25,140 nt of DNA from a virus, in IMG/VR virus record IMGVR_UViG_3300010885_009523, positions 1-25,140 of that record; one strand, given 5' to 3'. How positions within the stretch are numbered: position 1 is the stretch's first letter; every line of letters starts with the position of its first letter. The notes under the pieces are model-generated. The model ran no database searches and was not told the origin of the DNA. It saw nothing but the letters and a program-made list of their open reading frames with translations. Positions 1 to 6,746 of this stretch are shown piece after piece. The position numbers were made by a program, and so were the translations under genes.

Positions 1-1
1 C

Positions 2-91
2 ATCAAGCCTTTGAAAGCGGGGGGCAAGTCAACAAAGGGCAACCTAAGACTACGATCTCCCAAAGCAAATATGTCAGACAACAAAAAATAA
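2..91 (+). CDS. 3' end of an unidentified upstream gene (partial)
   Basis: An open frame enters from the left edge and stops at TAA 89-91, giving about 29 residues that are basic and end in MSDNKK. The 24 bases between this stop and the next ATG hold a clear Shine-Dalgarno sequence for that next gene, which is the spacing seen elsewhere in this operon. A second frame from base 1 is also open, to about 153, but it would overlap the next gene by some 38 bases, so it is less likely. Too little is visible to name a function. In related phages a nuclease (VRR-NUC type) often precedes an SNF2 helicase, but nothing here proves that. Confidence 0.4.
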   Translation: MKPLKAGGKSTKGNLRLRSPKANMSDNKK

Positions 92-115
92 TACTGACAA
101 CAACGAAAGGAAAAC

Positions 116-376
116 ATGGAACTACTAAGCAGTTTATTCAGAGATTTTGGTGAAGTTTTTAATGAAGCATCACCAGCTTTTGATACACCTACTGATACGC
201 TTGAAGCTATGTGGTTGGCTAGATGGGGCAACAACTGGGTTACTGTTGAAGAAATTAAAGAAGACCCGTTTTGGGCTAATACGTTTATGCGTTTAGTTAT
301 GGCTAACCTTTTAGAATCTCACAGACTTGTTACCGCACCTGATGGTAACTCGGGCTTAACCTACAGGATGGTGTAA
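116..376 (+). CDS. Hypothetical 86-aa protein coupled to SNF2 helicase
   Basis: Unrecognised small acidic protein of 86 residues. It has an amphipathic start (MELLSSLFRDFGEVF), a Trp-rich middle (WLARWGNNW), and a stretch 'VTVEEIKEDPFWANTFMRLVMANLLESHRL' (shown as two parts: VTVEEIKEDPFWANT and FMRLVMANLLESHRL) that reads like a short winged-helix-type helical segment; this fold is a guess. The start is supported by AAAGGA five bases upstream of the ATG. Its TAA (374-376) overlaps the next gene's ATG (376-378) as TAATG, so it is probably translated together with the helicase and may be its partner. Confidence 0.7.
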   Translation: MELLSSLFRDFGEVFNEASPAFDTPTDTLEAMWLARWGNNWVTVEEIKEDPFWANTFMRLVMANLLESHRLVTAPDGNSGLTYRMV

Positions 377-1935
377 TGGAAATTGTACAAAACAAAGCGC
401 TGGTGTTTAATACCCGCAACCCTGAAAAATACGCAGTCATACCTAACCACGCCATTGTGGAATCGAATGGCAGCATACATAAAGTCGCAGTTAAGTGGGG
501 ACTAGACGAAGTGCGTGTGTTACGCAATCTAGGTGTTAAAGGCGCCCCTTCTCCCATACGCGCTAGGTATAAATGGCCCGGAATGTATAAGCCGTTTGCA
601 CACCAAGAAGATACCTCAGAGTTCTTAACGCTCAATCGCAGAGCCTTTGTATTTAATGACCCCGGCACAGGGAAAACCCTCAGTGCTTTATGGGCGGCTG
701 ACTACTTAATGAATTTAGGGATTGTGCGCCGTTGCCTTATCCTCTGTCCGCTATCTATCATGCACGACGCTTGGATGAATGGTGTTGGCAAGAGTATTAT
801 TCATCGTTCGATTGTGGTGGCTCATCATGCGCAAGCTACTCGCCGTATAGAAATGGTTCAGGGTAGTTACGAGTTTGTAGTAGTCAACTATGACGGATTA
901 AATCTAATTGCTGACGAGGTAGTTGCCAACGGCAAGTTTGACCTAGTGATTGTTGACGAAGCTAACGCATACAAAAACACATCCACTAAACGCTGGAAAT
1001 CACTTAACAAAATACTTAAGCCTGACACAATGCTTTGGATGATGACAGGAACGCCAGCTTCTCAATCGCCTGTAGATGCGTACGGTTTGGCTAGGTTAGT
1101 TAATCCCGGCGGTGTGCCTAAGTTTGCTACTGCATGGCGTGACAAGACTATGCAGAAACTTACACAGTTCAAATGGGTTCCAAAGAAGGGTGCGGCTGAA
1201 GCAGTATTTGAGGCGCTACAACCAGCCATTAGGTTTACCAAAGAAGAATGTACCGACCTACCACCAGTCCTTACAGAAACCCGAGAGATACCGCTAACTT
1301 CACAGCAAGTTAAATACTACAGGCAGTTGAAAGACAAAATGGTTATGCAAGCGGCTGGAGAAACAATTACCGCAGTTAATGCGGCGGCTGGTGTTAGCAA
1401 GCTTCTTCAAATCAGCGCTGGTGCGGCATACACAGACGACCATGAAGTTGTGGAGTTTGATTGCGCCCCACGTCTACAAGTACTACTGGAAGTATTAGAA
1501 GAAACTAACCGCAAGGTCATTGTCTTTGCGCCGTTTAGACACAGTATAGAAACCATTCATACGCACCTTTTAAAGCACAATGTAGCCTCTGAAGTAATTC
1601 ATGGGGATGTAGGGGTATCCAAACGCACAGACATCTTTAAACGCTTCCAAACGCTTCCTGACCCCCGTATTTTAGTAGTTCAACCGCAATCCGCATCTCA
1701 TGGTGTAACGCTTACTGCGGCTGATACAGTAATTTTCTATGGACCAGTTATGTCTGTAGAAACCTACCTTCAATGTATTGCTCGTGCTGACCGAATCGGA
1801 CAGGATTCTACGAAAGTAACTGTGATACACTTACAAGGTAGCGAGATAGAAAAAAAGATGTTCGCCCAATTAGAAAAACGGGTAAGAGGACACGACATTC
1901 TGTTAAGCTTGTATAAAGAAGAGATTAACGGATAA
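376..1935 (+). CDS. SNF2-family DNA helicase/translocase
   Basis: A 519-residue superfamily 2 ATPase of the SNF2/Rad54 type, expected to translocate on duplex DNA during phage replication, recombination or repair. Motifs seen in order: Walker A DPGTGKT (about 95-101), motif Ia-like LILCPLSIMHDAW (121-133), Walker B VIVDEAN (191-197), motif III MMTGTP (222-227), motif IV KVIVFAPF (380-387), VIHGDVG (407-413), motif V region SASHGVTLTAADTVIFYGP (439-457), and motif VI QCIARADRIGQ (466-476), whose RIGQ ending is typical of SNF2 proteins. The Walker B box is DEAN, not the commoner DEAH/DEGH. The protein is compact, with only a short N-terminal extension of about 90 residues. The start overlaps the upstream stop by one base. 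Family assignment is strong; the specific role is inferred from position beside primase and ssDNA-binding candidates. Confidence 0.93.
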   Translation: MEIVQNKALVFNTRNPEKYAVIPNHAIVESNGSIHKVAVKWGLDEVRVLRNLGVKGAPSPIRARYKWPGMYKPFAHQEDTSEFLTLNRRAFVFNDPGTGKTLSALWAADYLMNLGIVRRCLILCPLSIMHDAWMNGVGKSIIHRSIVVAHHAQATRRIEMVQGSYEFVVVNYDGLNLIADEVVANGKFDLVIVDEANAYKNTSTKRWKSLNKILKPDTMLWMMTGTPASQSPVDAYGLARLVNPGGVPKFATAWRDKTMQKLTQFKWVPKKGAAEAVFEALQPAIRFTKEECTDLPPVLTETREIPLTSQQVKYYRQLKDKMVMQAAGETITAVNAAAGVSKLLQISAGAAYTDDHEVVEFDCAPRLQVLLEVLEETNRKVIVFAPFRHSIETIHTHLLKHNVASEVIHGDVGVSKRTDIFKRFQTLPDPRILVVQPQSASHGVTLTAADTVIFYGPVMSVETYLQCIARADRIGQDSTKVTVIHLQGSEIEKKMFAQLEKRVRGHDILLSLYKEEING

Positions 1936-1940
1936 GTAAA

Positions 1941-1956
1941 AACCCTATATCGGGTT
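1941..1956 (+). other. Small hairpin in the gap after the helicase gene
   Basis: The 79-base gap 1936-2014 holds a five-base-pair inverted repeat AACCC-(tatatc)-GGGTT followed by GTATTTTG-like sequence. It could be a weak terminator, an attenuator or a 3' end stabiliser. The stem is short and the T-run interrupted, so I do not call it a terminator outright. Confidence 0.25.
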
Positions 1957-2014
1957 GTATTTGCACCGCTGTAGATGTAAAGTATTTGACAAAGACATTG
2001 AAAGGAGAAAATAG

Positions 2015-2413
2015 ATGTCAGAAGAAAACGAAGTAATACCGCTAGAAACTTTAGCAAGAGTGTATCGCAAGATATATTTAAAAACGCAAGAAATACAAAA
2101 GCAGTTAGACAAACTGGAAGAACAGAAGGACGAACTCAAGAACGCTATGAAAGATCAAATGCGTGAACTTGGACTTAAGTCTGTTAAAACAGAGGGCGGC
2201 AACATCTCCCTGTCTACTAAAAAGAGGTACTACACAGACGATTGGGATTCATTCAAAACATTTATGATGGACAACGATGCTTTGGATTTGGTAGAAAGAA
2301 GAATTTCTCAATCTAATATGGCTTTATTTTTGGAAGAAAATCCCGGAAAGGTTCCGGCGGGGTTATCTTCTTTAACTGAAAACACCGTAACCGTTACTAA
2401 ACCAACAACTTAA
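2015..2413 (+). CDS. Coiled-coil phage protein of unknown function
   Basis: A 132-residue protein with a predicted coiled coil over about residues 16-52 (regular L/I spacing in KQLDKLEEQKDELKNAM) followed by a small globular half: LGLKSVKTEGGNISLST (52-68), a KKRYYTDDW stretch, the ERRIS region (94-98), and a VPAGL near residue 113, then a Thr-rich tail. This coil-plus-small-domain layout with a P.GL near the end is seen in replication-region proteins of many phages that have no assigned function; it resembles Gp157-type proteins only loosely. The start is supported by AAGGAG eight bases upstream. It sits between helicase and the ssDNA-binding candidate with an 11-base gap after it, so it is probably a replication accessory factor. 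Function not recognised. Confidence 0.8.
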   Translation: MSEENEVIPLETLARVYRKIYLKTQEIQKQLDKLEEQKDELKNAMKDQMRELGLKSVKTEGGNISLSTKKRYYTDDWDSFKTFMMDNDALDLVERRISQSNMALFLEENPGKVPAGLSSLTENTVTVTKPTT

Positions 2414-2424
2414 GGAAAAAACAA

Positions 2425-3309
2425 ATGAGTGAACTCACTACATTTAATCCCTCAAAACTGCCTGCCTTTGCTAAGAGTGCAGAACTTTCATCATTAGCTA
2501 AGAGCCTTGCCGGTGGCGTAGGGTCATCAACAAAACGTATTTCAACAAAGGGCGGGGTATTCCGCTTGGTCGCTGGCGGTAAAGAAGTTGCGTCTATTGA
2601 AGACCGCCACCTTGACGTAGTCATTGTGCAAGCCGCACCAAAAATCAGCCGCACATTCTATGCTGGCACTTACGAGGAAGGCGCTACCTCTGCGCCTAAT
2701 TGTTGGTCTGCTGATGGCGATAAGCCTGACGCAAGCATTGATGAACCTCAATCTGATTCATGTGTTAACTGCCCACAAAATGCCAAGGGTTCAGGGCAAG
2801 GTGATTCTCGTGCTTGCCGTTTCAGCCAACGCTTAGCGGTTGTATTAGCTAACGATATGGATGGCGATGTTATGCAGTTGACCCTAGCCGCTACTTCTAT
2901 CTTTGGTAAGGAAGATGGCGATAAGCGCCCACTACAGGCATACGCACGCTACTTAGCGGCACAGAGCATTAACCCCGAAACCTTGGTAACTCGTTTACGT
3001 TTTGATACTAAAGCCGCAGTACCCAAGTTGTTCTTCCAACCACAGCGTTGGTTGACTGATGATGAGTACGAGGTTTGTGCAAAGAAGGGGCAGTCTACTG
3101 AAGCCAAGCAAGCTATCACAATGAGCGTATCTAAGAAGTCAGATACGCCATTAGCGTTAGAAGGCAAGAAGCCAGTTAAGGTAGAAGCCTCTGATGAGGT
3201 TGATGAGCCTGAGAAACGCAAACCCGCCGTTAAACCCAATGCAGTACCAGCCAAGAAAACAGGCAAGCTAGCCGAAGTTATTGGCGAGTGGGAAACAGAC
3301 GACGAGTAA
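2425..3309 (+). CDS. Putative single-stranded DNA-binding protein
   Basis: A 294-residue protein with a compact N-terminal domain (about 1-215), then a Lys/Glu/Pro-rich linker (about 235-282) and a strongly acidic end, EWETDDE. That layout (binding domain, flexible linker, acidic tip) is typical of phage ssDNA-binding proteins such as T7 gp2.5 and T4 gp32, where the acidic tip recruits replication partners. Cysteines at 93, 113, 116 and 131 (with CVNC as the centre) could bind a zinc ion, as gp32 does with a different ligand set. Start: AAGGA eight bases before the ATG. Neighbours (helicase before, primase-polymerase after) fit. The assignment rests on architecture and context, not on a recognised signature, so it remains putative. 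Confidence 0.6.
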   Translation: MSELTTFNPSKLPAFAKSAELSSLAKSLAGGVGSSTKRISTKGGVFRLVAGGKEVASIEDRHLDVVIVQAAPKISRTFYAGTYEEGATSAPNCWSADGDKPDASIDEPQSDSCVNCPQNAKGSGQGDSRACRFSQRLAVVLANDMDGDVMQLTLAATSIFGKEDGDKRPLQAYARYLAAQSINPETLVTRLRFDTKAAVPKLFFQPQRWLTDDEYEVCAKKGQSTEAKQAITMSVSKKSDTPLALEGKKPVKVEASDEVDEPEKRKPAVKPNAVPAKKTGKLAEVIGEWETDDE

Positions 3310-3315
3310 AGTTTT

Positions 3316-3403
3316 GGGGGAAAGCGTGGGTCGGCTCGGCGACCTTAAATAGCCTGTATAACCGTTAATTTATGACGGCTCCTTCACATCACGCAAGTAC
3401 CCC
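3316..3403 (+). ncRNA. Candidate structured intergenic RNA, three-way junction
   Basis: The 115-base gap between the ssDNA-binding candidate and the HTH gene can fold by hand into a three-way junction. Closing stem: GGGG (3317-3320) with CCCC (3400-3403), then an AAA/AAGTA internal loop, then GCGTG (3324-3328) with CACGC (3390-3394). First arm: GGTCG (3329-3333) with CGACC (3340-3344), six-base loop. Second arm: AGCC-t-GT-ATAA (3351-3361) with TTAT-g-AC-GGCT (3370-3380), ten pairs with one single-base bulge on each side. It ends 21 bases before the ATG of the HTH gene, so it could be a cis-regulatory leader for it, a processing signal, or a small RNA. It matches no riboswitch I recognise. Seen by eye only, with no covariation support. 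Confidence 0.4.
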
Positions 3404-3424
3404 ACCCTAACTAACGAGAGAAAT

Positions 3425-3688
3425 ATGCCGTATTCAGAAACTATAAGACAAACAACATCAAGCGCCCCAAAGACGCTAGGTAATCAACTAGGTCGTTGGG
3501 CTATTAAGTTGGACTTCCCTGTAATAAAAATTGCAGAATACACAGGCGCAACAAGACAATCAATTTATAACTGGTTTGGCGGGTCCGAGGTATCACCAGC
3601 ATATCGTAAGAGTGTAGAAAACCTATTAATTATTCTTGCATCTAGCGCAACATCGGAAGAAGCAATGAGAAAATGTAATCGTAAATAA
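3425..3688 (+). CDS. Small helix-turn-helix DNA-binding protein
   Basis: An 87-residue protein with a helix-turn-helix over about residues 31-53: VIKIAEYTGATRQSIYNWF, in which TGATRQSIYNW is a good recognition-helix turn for the Cro/XRE or resolvase type. A further helix (YRKSVENLLIIL, 60-71) follows, and the basic C-terminus ends in KCNRK. It probably acts as a phage transcription regulator or as a replication-origin-binding accessory. It is preceded by the structured gap 3316-3403 and a moderate ribosome site (GAGAG, six bases before ATG), and followed nine bases later by the primase-polymerase gene, so it may control this operon itself. The operator is not identified. Confidence 0.75.
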   Translation: MPYSETIRQTTSSAPKTLGNQLGRWAIKLDFPVIKIAEYTGATRQSIYNWFGGSEVSPAYRKSVENLLIILASSATSEEAMRKCNRK

Positions 3689-3697
3689 AGGGCAAAT

Positions 3698-6565
3698 ATG
3701 AAGTCGCAAGATTTTTTAGCGACTGTGCTACCGTCATCGGGGTATTACTGCTCTTGTGAATTAAGTACAGCCAAGAAAGAACACAAGTTTGTTGAATCAA
3801 TTGAAGACTTATACAAAGAAGCTATGCAGTTTAATAGCCAAGGACTCAATGCGTTTTACGCACTAGCATCATTTAAAGAATCAGGCAAGCGTGTAGCAGA
3901 GAACGCATCCAAAATCAAGTCGCTATTTTTAGATATTGATTGTGGCGAAGGAAAGGATTATTCTAATAAGAACGAAGCTGCGGCGGCGCTGGACTCCTTT
4001 TTGTCTACAACTTCGTTAGCCGACCTTGGAACCCCATACATCTTATCTAGTGGGGGTGGACTGCACGTTTATTGGCCCCTGATAGAAGAGGTTGATATAG
4101 CCACTTGGAAGCCCGTAGCAGAGAACCTAAAGCGTCTTTGCAAACAGGAAGGGCTACGTATTGACTTCGGCGTTACAGGCGATGCGGCGAGGGTTTTAAG
4201 GGTTCCTGACACCAACAACTACAAGCAAGAGAAACCTCGTAAAGTGGTTATTAAAGTGGCTGGCGGGGTGTTTGAACTAGACAAGATCAACGCTATCCTC
4301 AAAGACTTGCTAACTACTAGCTACGAGCAGACCTCCCTCAATATACCCGGCAAGCGCCCTAAAGCAACAGGAGCAACCAGTGTCAAACTAATAGAAAACA
4401 ACTCAACGTTTTTCAAAAACATAGACGCAACAAAACAATGCGGTCAACTTGAGCACTACAAAGCCAACGCAAGCAAAGATGGCATGGAGCCATTGTTTTT
4501 CAACATAGTGTCATGGGCTAAGAAATGCGATGACGGCTACGAGTGGGCGCAAAAACTAGGTGCAATGCACCCATACGATGAAGAACGCATCAACGCTAAA
4601 TGGAACAGCACCAAGGGTCCAAGTCCTTGCTTAAAACTAGATGAAATAAACCCCGGCATTTGTACCTCATGCCCGCACCTAGGTAAAATTACTAACCCTC
4701 TGGTATGGGGGAGAGAATTAAAAACTGACAACACCGAGAAAGAATTGGTGATTGAGCAAGCCAAAGAAGAAGCTGAGATAGAAACACAAGCTGTGCCAGT
4801 AGCAGTTACACGCCCTGTACCACCAAAAGGATTTAGCTACGGCGAACATGGCGGTATCTACATGGACAAAATCATGGAAGATGCTGATGGCAGTAAATCT
4901 CGCAAACAAGTTTTGCTATTGCCGTATGACTTATTTGTTGTGGACATTCTTAACCGCAACGGGGAGCATAGCGTTCACATGATGGCGTTTAGACCTGAAG
5001 GCGTAGTAGATATTCTGCTTCCACAACGGGCTGTAGTAAGTAAAGACGAAACTGTAAAGGCTTTAGCTAGCCAAAACATTATTGCAGCTTTTGGTTCAGG
5101 CAACGATAAGAACTTGTTTGAATACATCCGTGCCTGCGTAGAAGTAGCTAGCGCTAACAAAGCGGCAATCAAGGTTCCTAATAAATATGGTTGGCAAGAA
5201 GATAGAACCTTTGTATATAGCAGTTGTATATACTCGCCCAACGGCAAAAAAATGTTTGTCCCAACACCCGGACTTGAGAATATCAATAAGGCTTGTAAGT
5301 CGGCTGGCTCCATAGAGGAGTGGCGTGAGGTTATGAATCTGTTTATTAAACGAGAGATTTGGAACATCCTGACTATCGGTATAGCGGGTCCAGCGTCTAT
5401 CCTTATGGAGTTCACAGGCTTTAGCGGTATGACATACCACCTCGGTTCAGATACATCGGGTACTGGCAAGTCACTAGCGCTAGCGCTTGCTGAAAGCTTC
5501 TTTGGCGAGCCTGAGAAATACAGGGTAGGGCAAGCTACATCAGCGGTTGCTTTGCAACAACGTCAAGGTTTGCTAGGTAGTTTGCCTTTGATCTCTGACG
5601 AGATTACGGCTAAGAGTCGTGAAGACTTTGAGTGGTTGCCTACCTTCTTGCTAGACCAATCACAGGGTAAGGGCAAGGAGCGTATGGAGAGTAATGCGAA
5701 TAAAGAGAGGTTAAATGTATTGGACTGGAAGTCAATAGCTTTGCTTAGTTCTAATACCCACGTCTATGATTACCTTGGCGGTATGAGAAAACACGCTTCA
5801 CAAGCAGAGATGCTTCGTATTCTTGAAGAATGCCCAACAGTTAAACTAGAATGGAACGTAGTGGAATCCGCTACGCTAGATAAATTAAAACTAAATTACG
5901 GCGTAGCAGGCGAACGCTTTATTCATTGGGTAGTGCAGAACAGGGAGACAGTTAAAGATGTCTATAAGAAAACTTACGACTCGCTTAAGAAAGAGTTTAA
6001 ATCCACCAACGACGAGCGCTTTTGGTCTGCTGGCAACGCTTGTATTGTTGCTACTACTATTCTTCTTAGTTCTAAGTACGCCAATATTATTGATATACCT
6101 GTTAGGCCAGTTGTTGATGTTTTGCGTGGAATGGTTGACAGGGCTAGGGTAATAATCTTTGGCTCACAGCGTACAGCAGAAGACATCCTCAATGCCTACA
6201 CCCGAGAGAACTATGGCAAGTTTGTTATTGTTAAAATTTTTAACGGTACAACAGAAGCCATGCTTGGAACCGGCGAGGCAGTAGACCAATCACTTACACG
6301 CTCGCAGATTGCCGGTAGGGTAGATCATAATATGACCCCCGGCTGGATTGATTACTACATTGAAGAGCAACAACTTCGGTCGCACTGCGTATCAATGAGC
6401 TTTGGCTATTCAAATTTCAAGAAACAAATGGAAGCGTTACCAGCTTATATGGTTTCGTATCACGAAAAGAAGAACCTATTGTTTAAAACCAAGGGTCCTA
6501 GTATGCGTGTCAACGTAATGAAAATAAGTCGCAGAGTAGACGCATCGGATGAGCAGGAAACTTAG
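3698..6565 (+). CDS. Primase-polymerase (AEP) fused to DUF927-type helicase
   Basis: A 955-residue replication enzyme combining a primase-polymerase and a ring-helicase-type ATPase. The N-terminal archaeo-eukaryotic primase (PrimPol) domain shows LFLDID (D79, D81, metal-binding), SGGGLHVYW (118-126, with H123) and RIDFG (D156), followed by RVLRVPDTNNYK (165-176), all typical of phage and plasmid PrimPols. A Cys-rich linker (C311, C322, C325) may form a zinc knuckle. The C-terminal half resembles DUF927 helicases: PPKGFSYGEHGGIYM at 375-389, Walker A GSDTSGTGKS (583-592) and Walker B LPLISDE (629-635). Together they would unwind and prime DNA, so one gene could serve as the replisome core; no separate DNA polymerase is visible in the window. 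Start: AAGGG five bases before ATG. It is the last large gene of the rightward operon. Confidence 0.9.
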   Translation: MKSQDFLATVLPSSGYYCSCELSTAKKEHKFVESIEDLYKEAMQFNSQGLNAFYALASFKESGKRVAENASKIKSLFLDIDCGEGKDYSNKNEAAAALDSFLSTTSLADLGTPYILSSGGGLHVYWPLIEEVDIATWKPVAENLKRLCKQEGLRIDFGVTGDAARVLRVPDTNNYKQEKPRKVVIKVAGGVFELDKINAILKDLLTTSYEQTSLNIPGKRPKATGATSVKLIENNSTFFKNIDATKQCGQLEHYKANASKDGMEPLFFNIVSWAKKCDDGYEWAQKLGAMHPYDEERINAKWNSTKGPSPCLKLDEINPGICTSCPHLGKITNPLVWGRELKTDNTEKELVIEQAKEEAEIETQAVPVAVTRPVPPKGFSYGEHGGIYMDKIMEDADGSKSRKQVLLLPYDLFVVDILNRNGEHSVHMMAFRPEGVVDILLPQRAVVSKDETVKALASQNIIAAFGSGNDKNLFEYIRACVEVASANKAAIKVPNKYGWQEDRTFVYSSCIYSPNGKKMFVPTPGLENINKACKSAGSIEEWREVMNLFIKREIWNILTIGIAGPASILMEFTGFSGMTYHLGSDTSGTGKSLALALAESFFGEPEKYRVGQATSAVALQQRQGLLGSLPLISDEITAKSREDFEWLPTFLLDQSQGKGKERMESNANKERLNVLDWKSIALLSSNTHVYDYLGGMRKHASQAEMLRILEECPTVKLEWNVVESATLDKLKLNYGVAGERFIHWVVQNRETVKDVYKKTYDSLKKEFKSTNDERFWSAGNACIVATTILLSSKYANIIDIPVRPVVDVLRGMVDRARVIIFGSQRTAEDILNAYTRENYGKFVIVKIFNGTTEAMLGTGEAVDQSLTRSQIAGRVDHNMTPGWIDYYIEEQQLRSHCVSMSFGYSNFKKQMEALPAYMVSYHEKKNLLFKTKGPSMRVNVMKISRRVDASDEQET

Positions 6566-6566
6566 A

Positions 6567-6746
6567 GTGCATTATCCTTGGCAGACAACGCCCCCAAAAG
6601 GGGCGTTCTTTGTTCCTACTTTAAAGCTAACCGAAGTCCGAGAGGAAGGACTTAAAGCCGCCGTACATCACCACATCAAAGGCAAAGCCGAGTTCGGCAT
6701 TGTTAACGGGAAGATTGGCGTTTTGTTTCGGCGATCTGGGCACTAA
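6567..6746 (+). CDS. Small conserved-looking protein over the terminator
   Basis: A frame of 59 codons from GTG 6567 (a longer version from ATG 6549 would overlap the primase gene by 17 bases). The GTG is preceded by CAGGA eight bases upstream, the better ribosome site. The product reads as a plausible basic beta-rich protein: PPKGAFFVPTLKLTEV, then EEGLKAAVHHHIKGKAEFG, then IVNGKIGVLFRRSG. The residues TTPPKGAFF are encoded by the terminator hairpin itself. Its last 44 bases overlap the 3' end of the opposing giant gene. No function recognised. It may be a small phage protein expressed by terminator read-through, or a chance frame; the protein-like composition favours the former. Confidence 0.42.
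   Translation: MHYPWQTTPPKGAFFVPTLKLTEVREEGLKAAVHHHIKGKAEFGIVNGKIGVLFRRSGH
6587..6607 (+). terminator. Rho-independent terminator of the rightward operon
   Basis: A perfect eight-base-pair stem AACGCCCC (6587-6594) and GGGGCGTT (6600-6607) with a five-base loop CAAAA, followed by CTTTGTT on the + strand. It starts 21 bases after the stop of the primase-polymerase gene. On the - strand the sequence after the stem is not T-rich, so it mainly serves the rightward transcript, though the stem could also slow leftward transcription leaving the giant gene. Confidence 0.8.

Noticed and set aside
1986-2014. TTGACA box before the coiled-coil gene as a promoter
   Set aside because: No -10 box at a usable distance; transcription from it would start after the Shine-Dalgarno sequence of the gene it should serve.
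3329-3360. Possible pistol-type ribozyme, because a small hairpin is followed by TTAAATAG
   Set aside because: The expected pseudoknot between the hairpin loop and a downstream strand is not present, no third hairpin with a cleavage site could be drawn, and the downstream sequence pairs better as a simple arm. The comparison is from memory.
4975-5469. A 164-codon frame on the - strand opposite the primase-polymerase
   Set aside because: It overlaps clear catalytic motifs of the + strand enzyme, has no plausible ribosome site, and its product has no recognisable pattern.
6634-6653. Inverted repeat AAGTCC/GGACTT as a second terminator
   Set aside because: Six pairs with an eight-base loop and no T-run on either strand; it is explained as coding sequence of the small gene.
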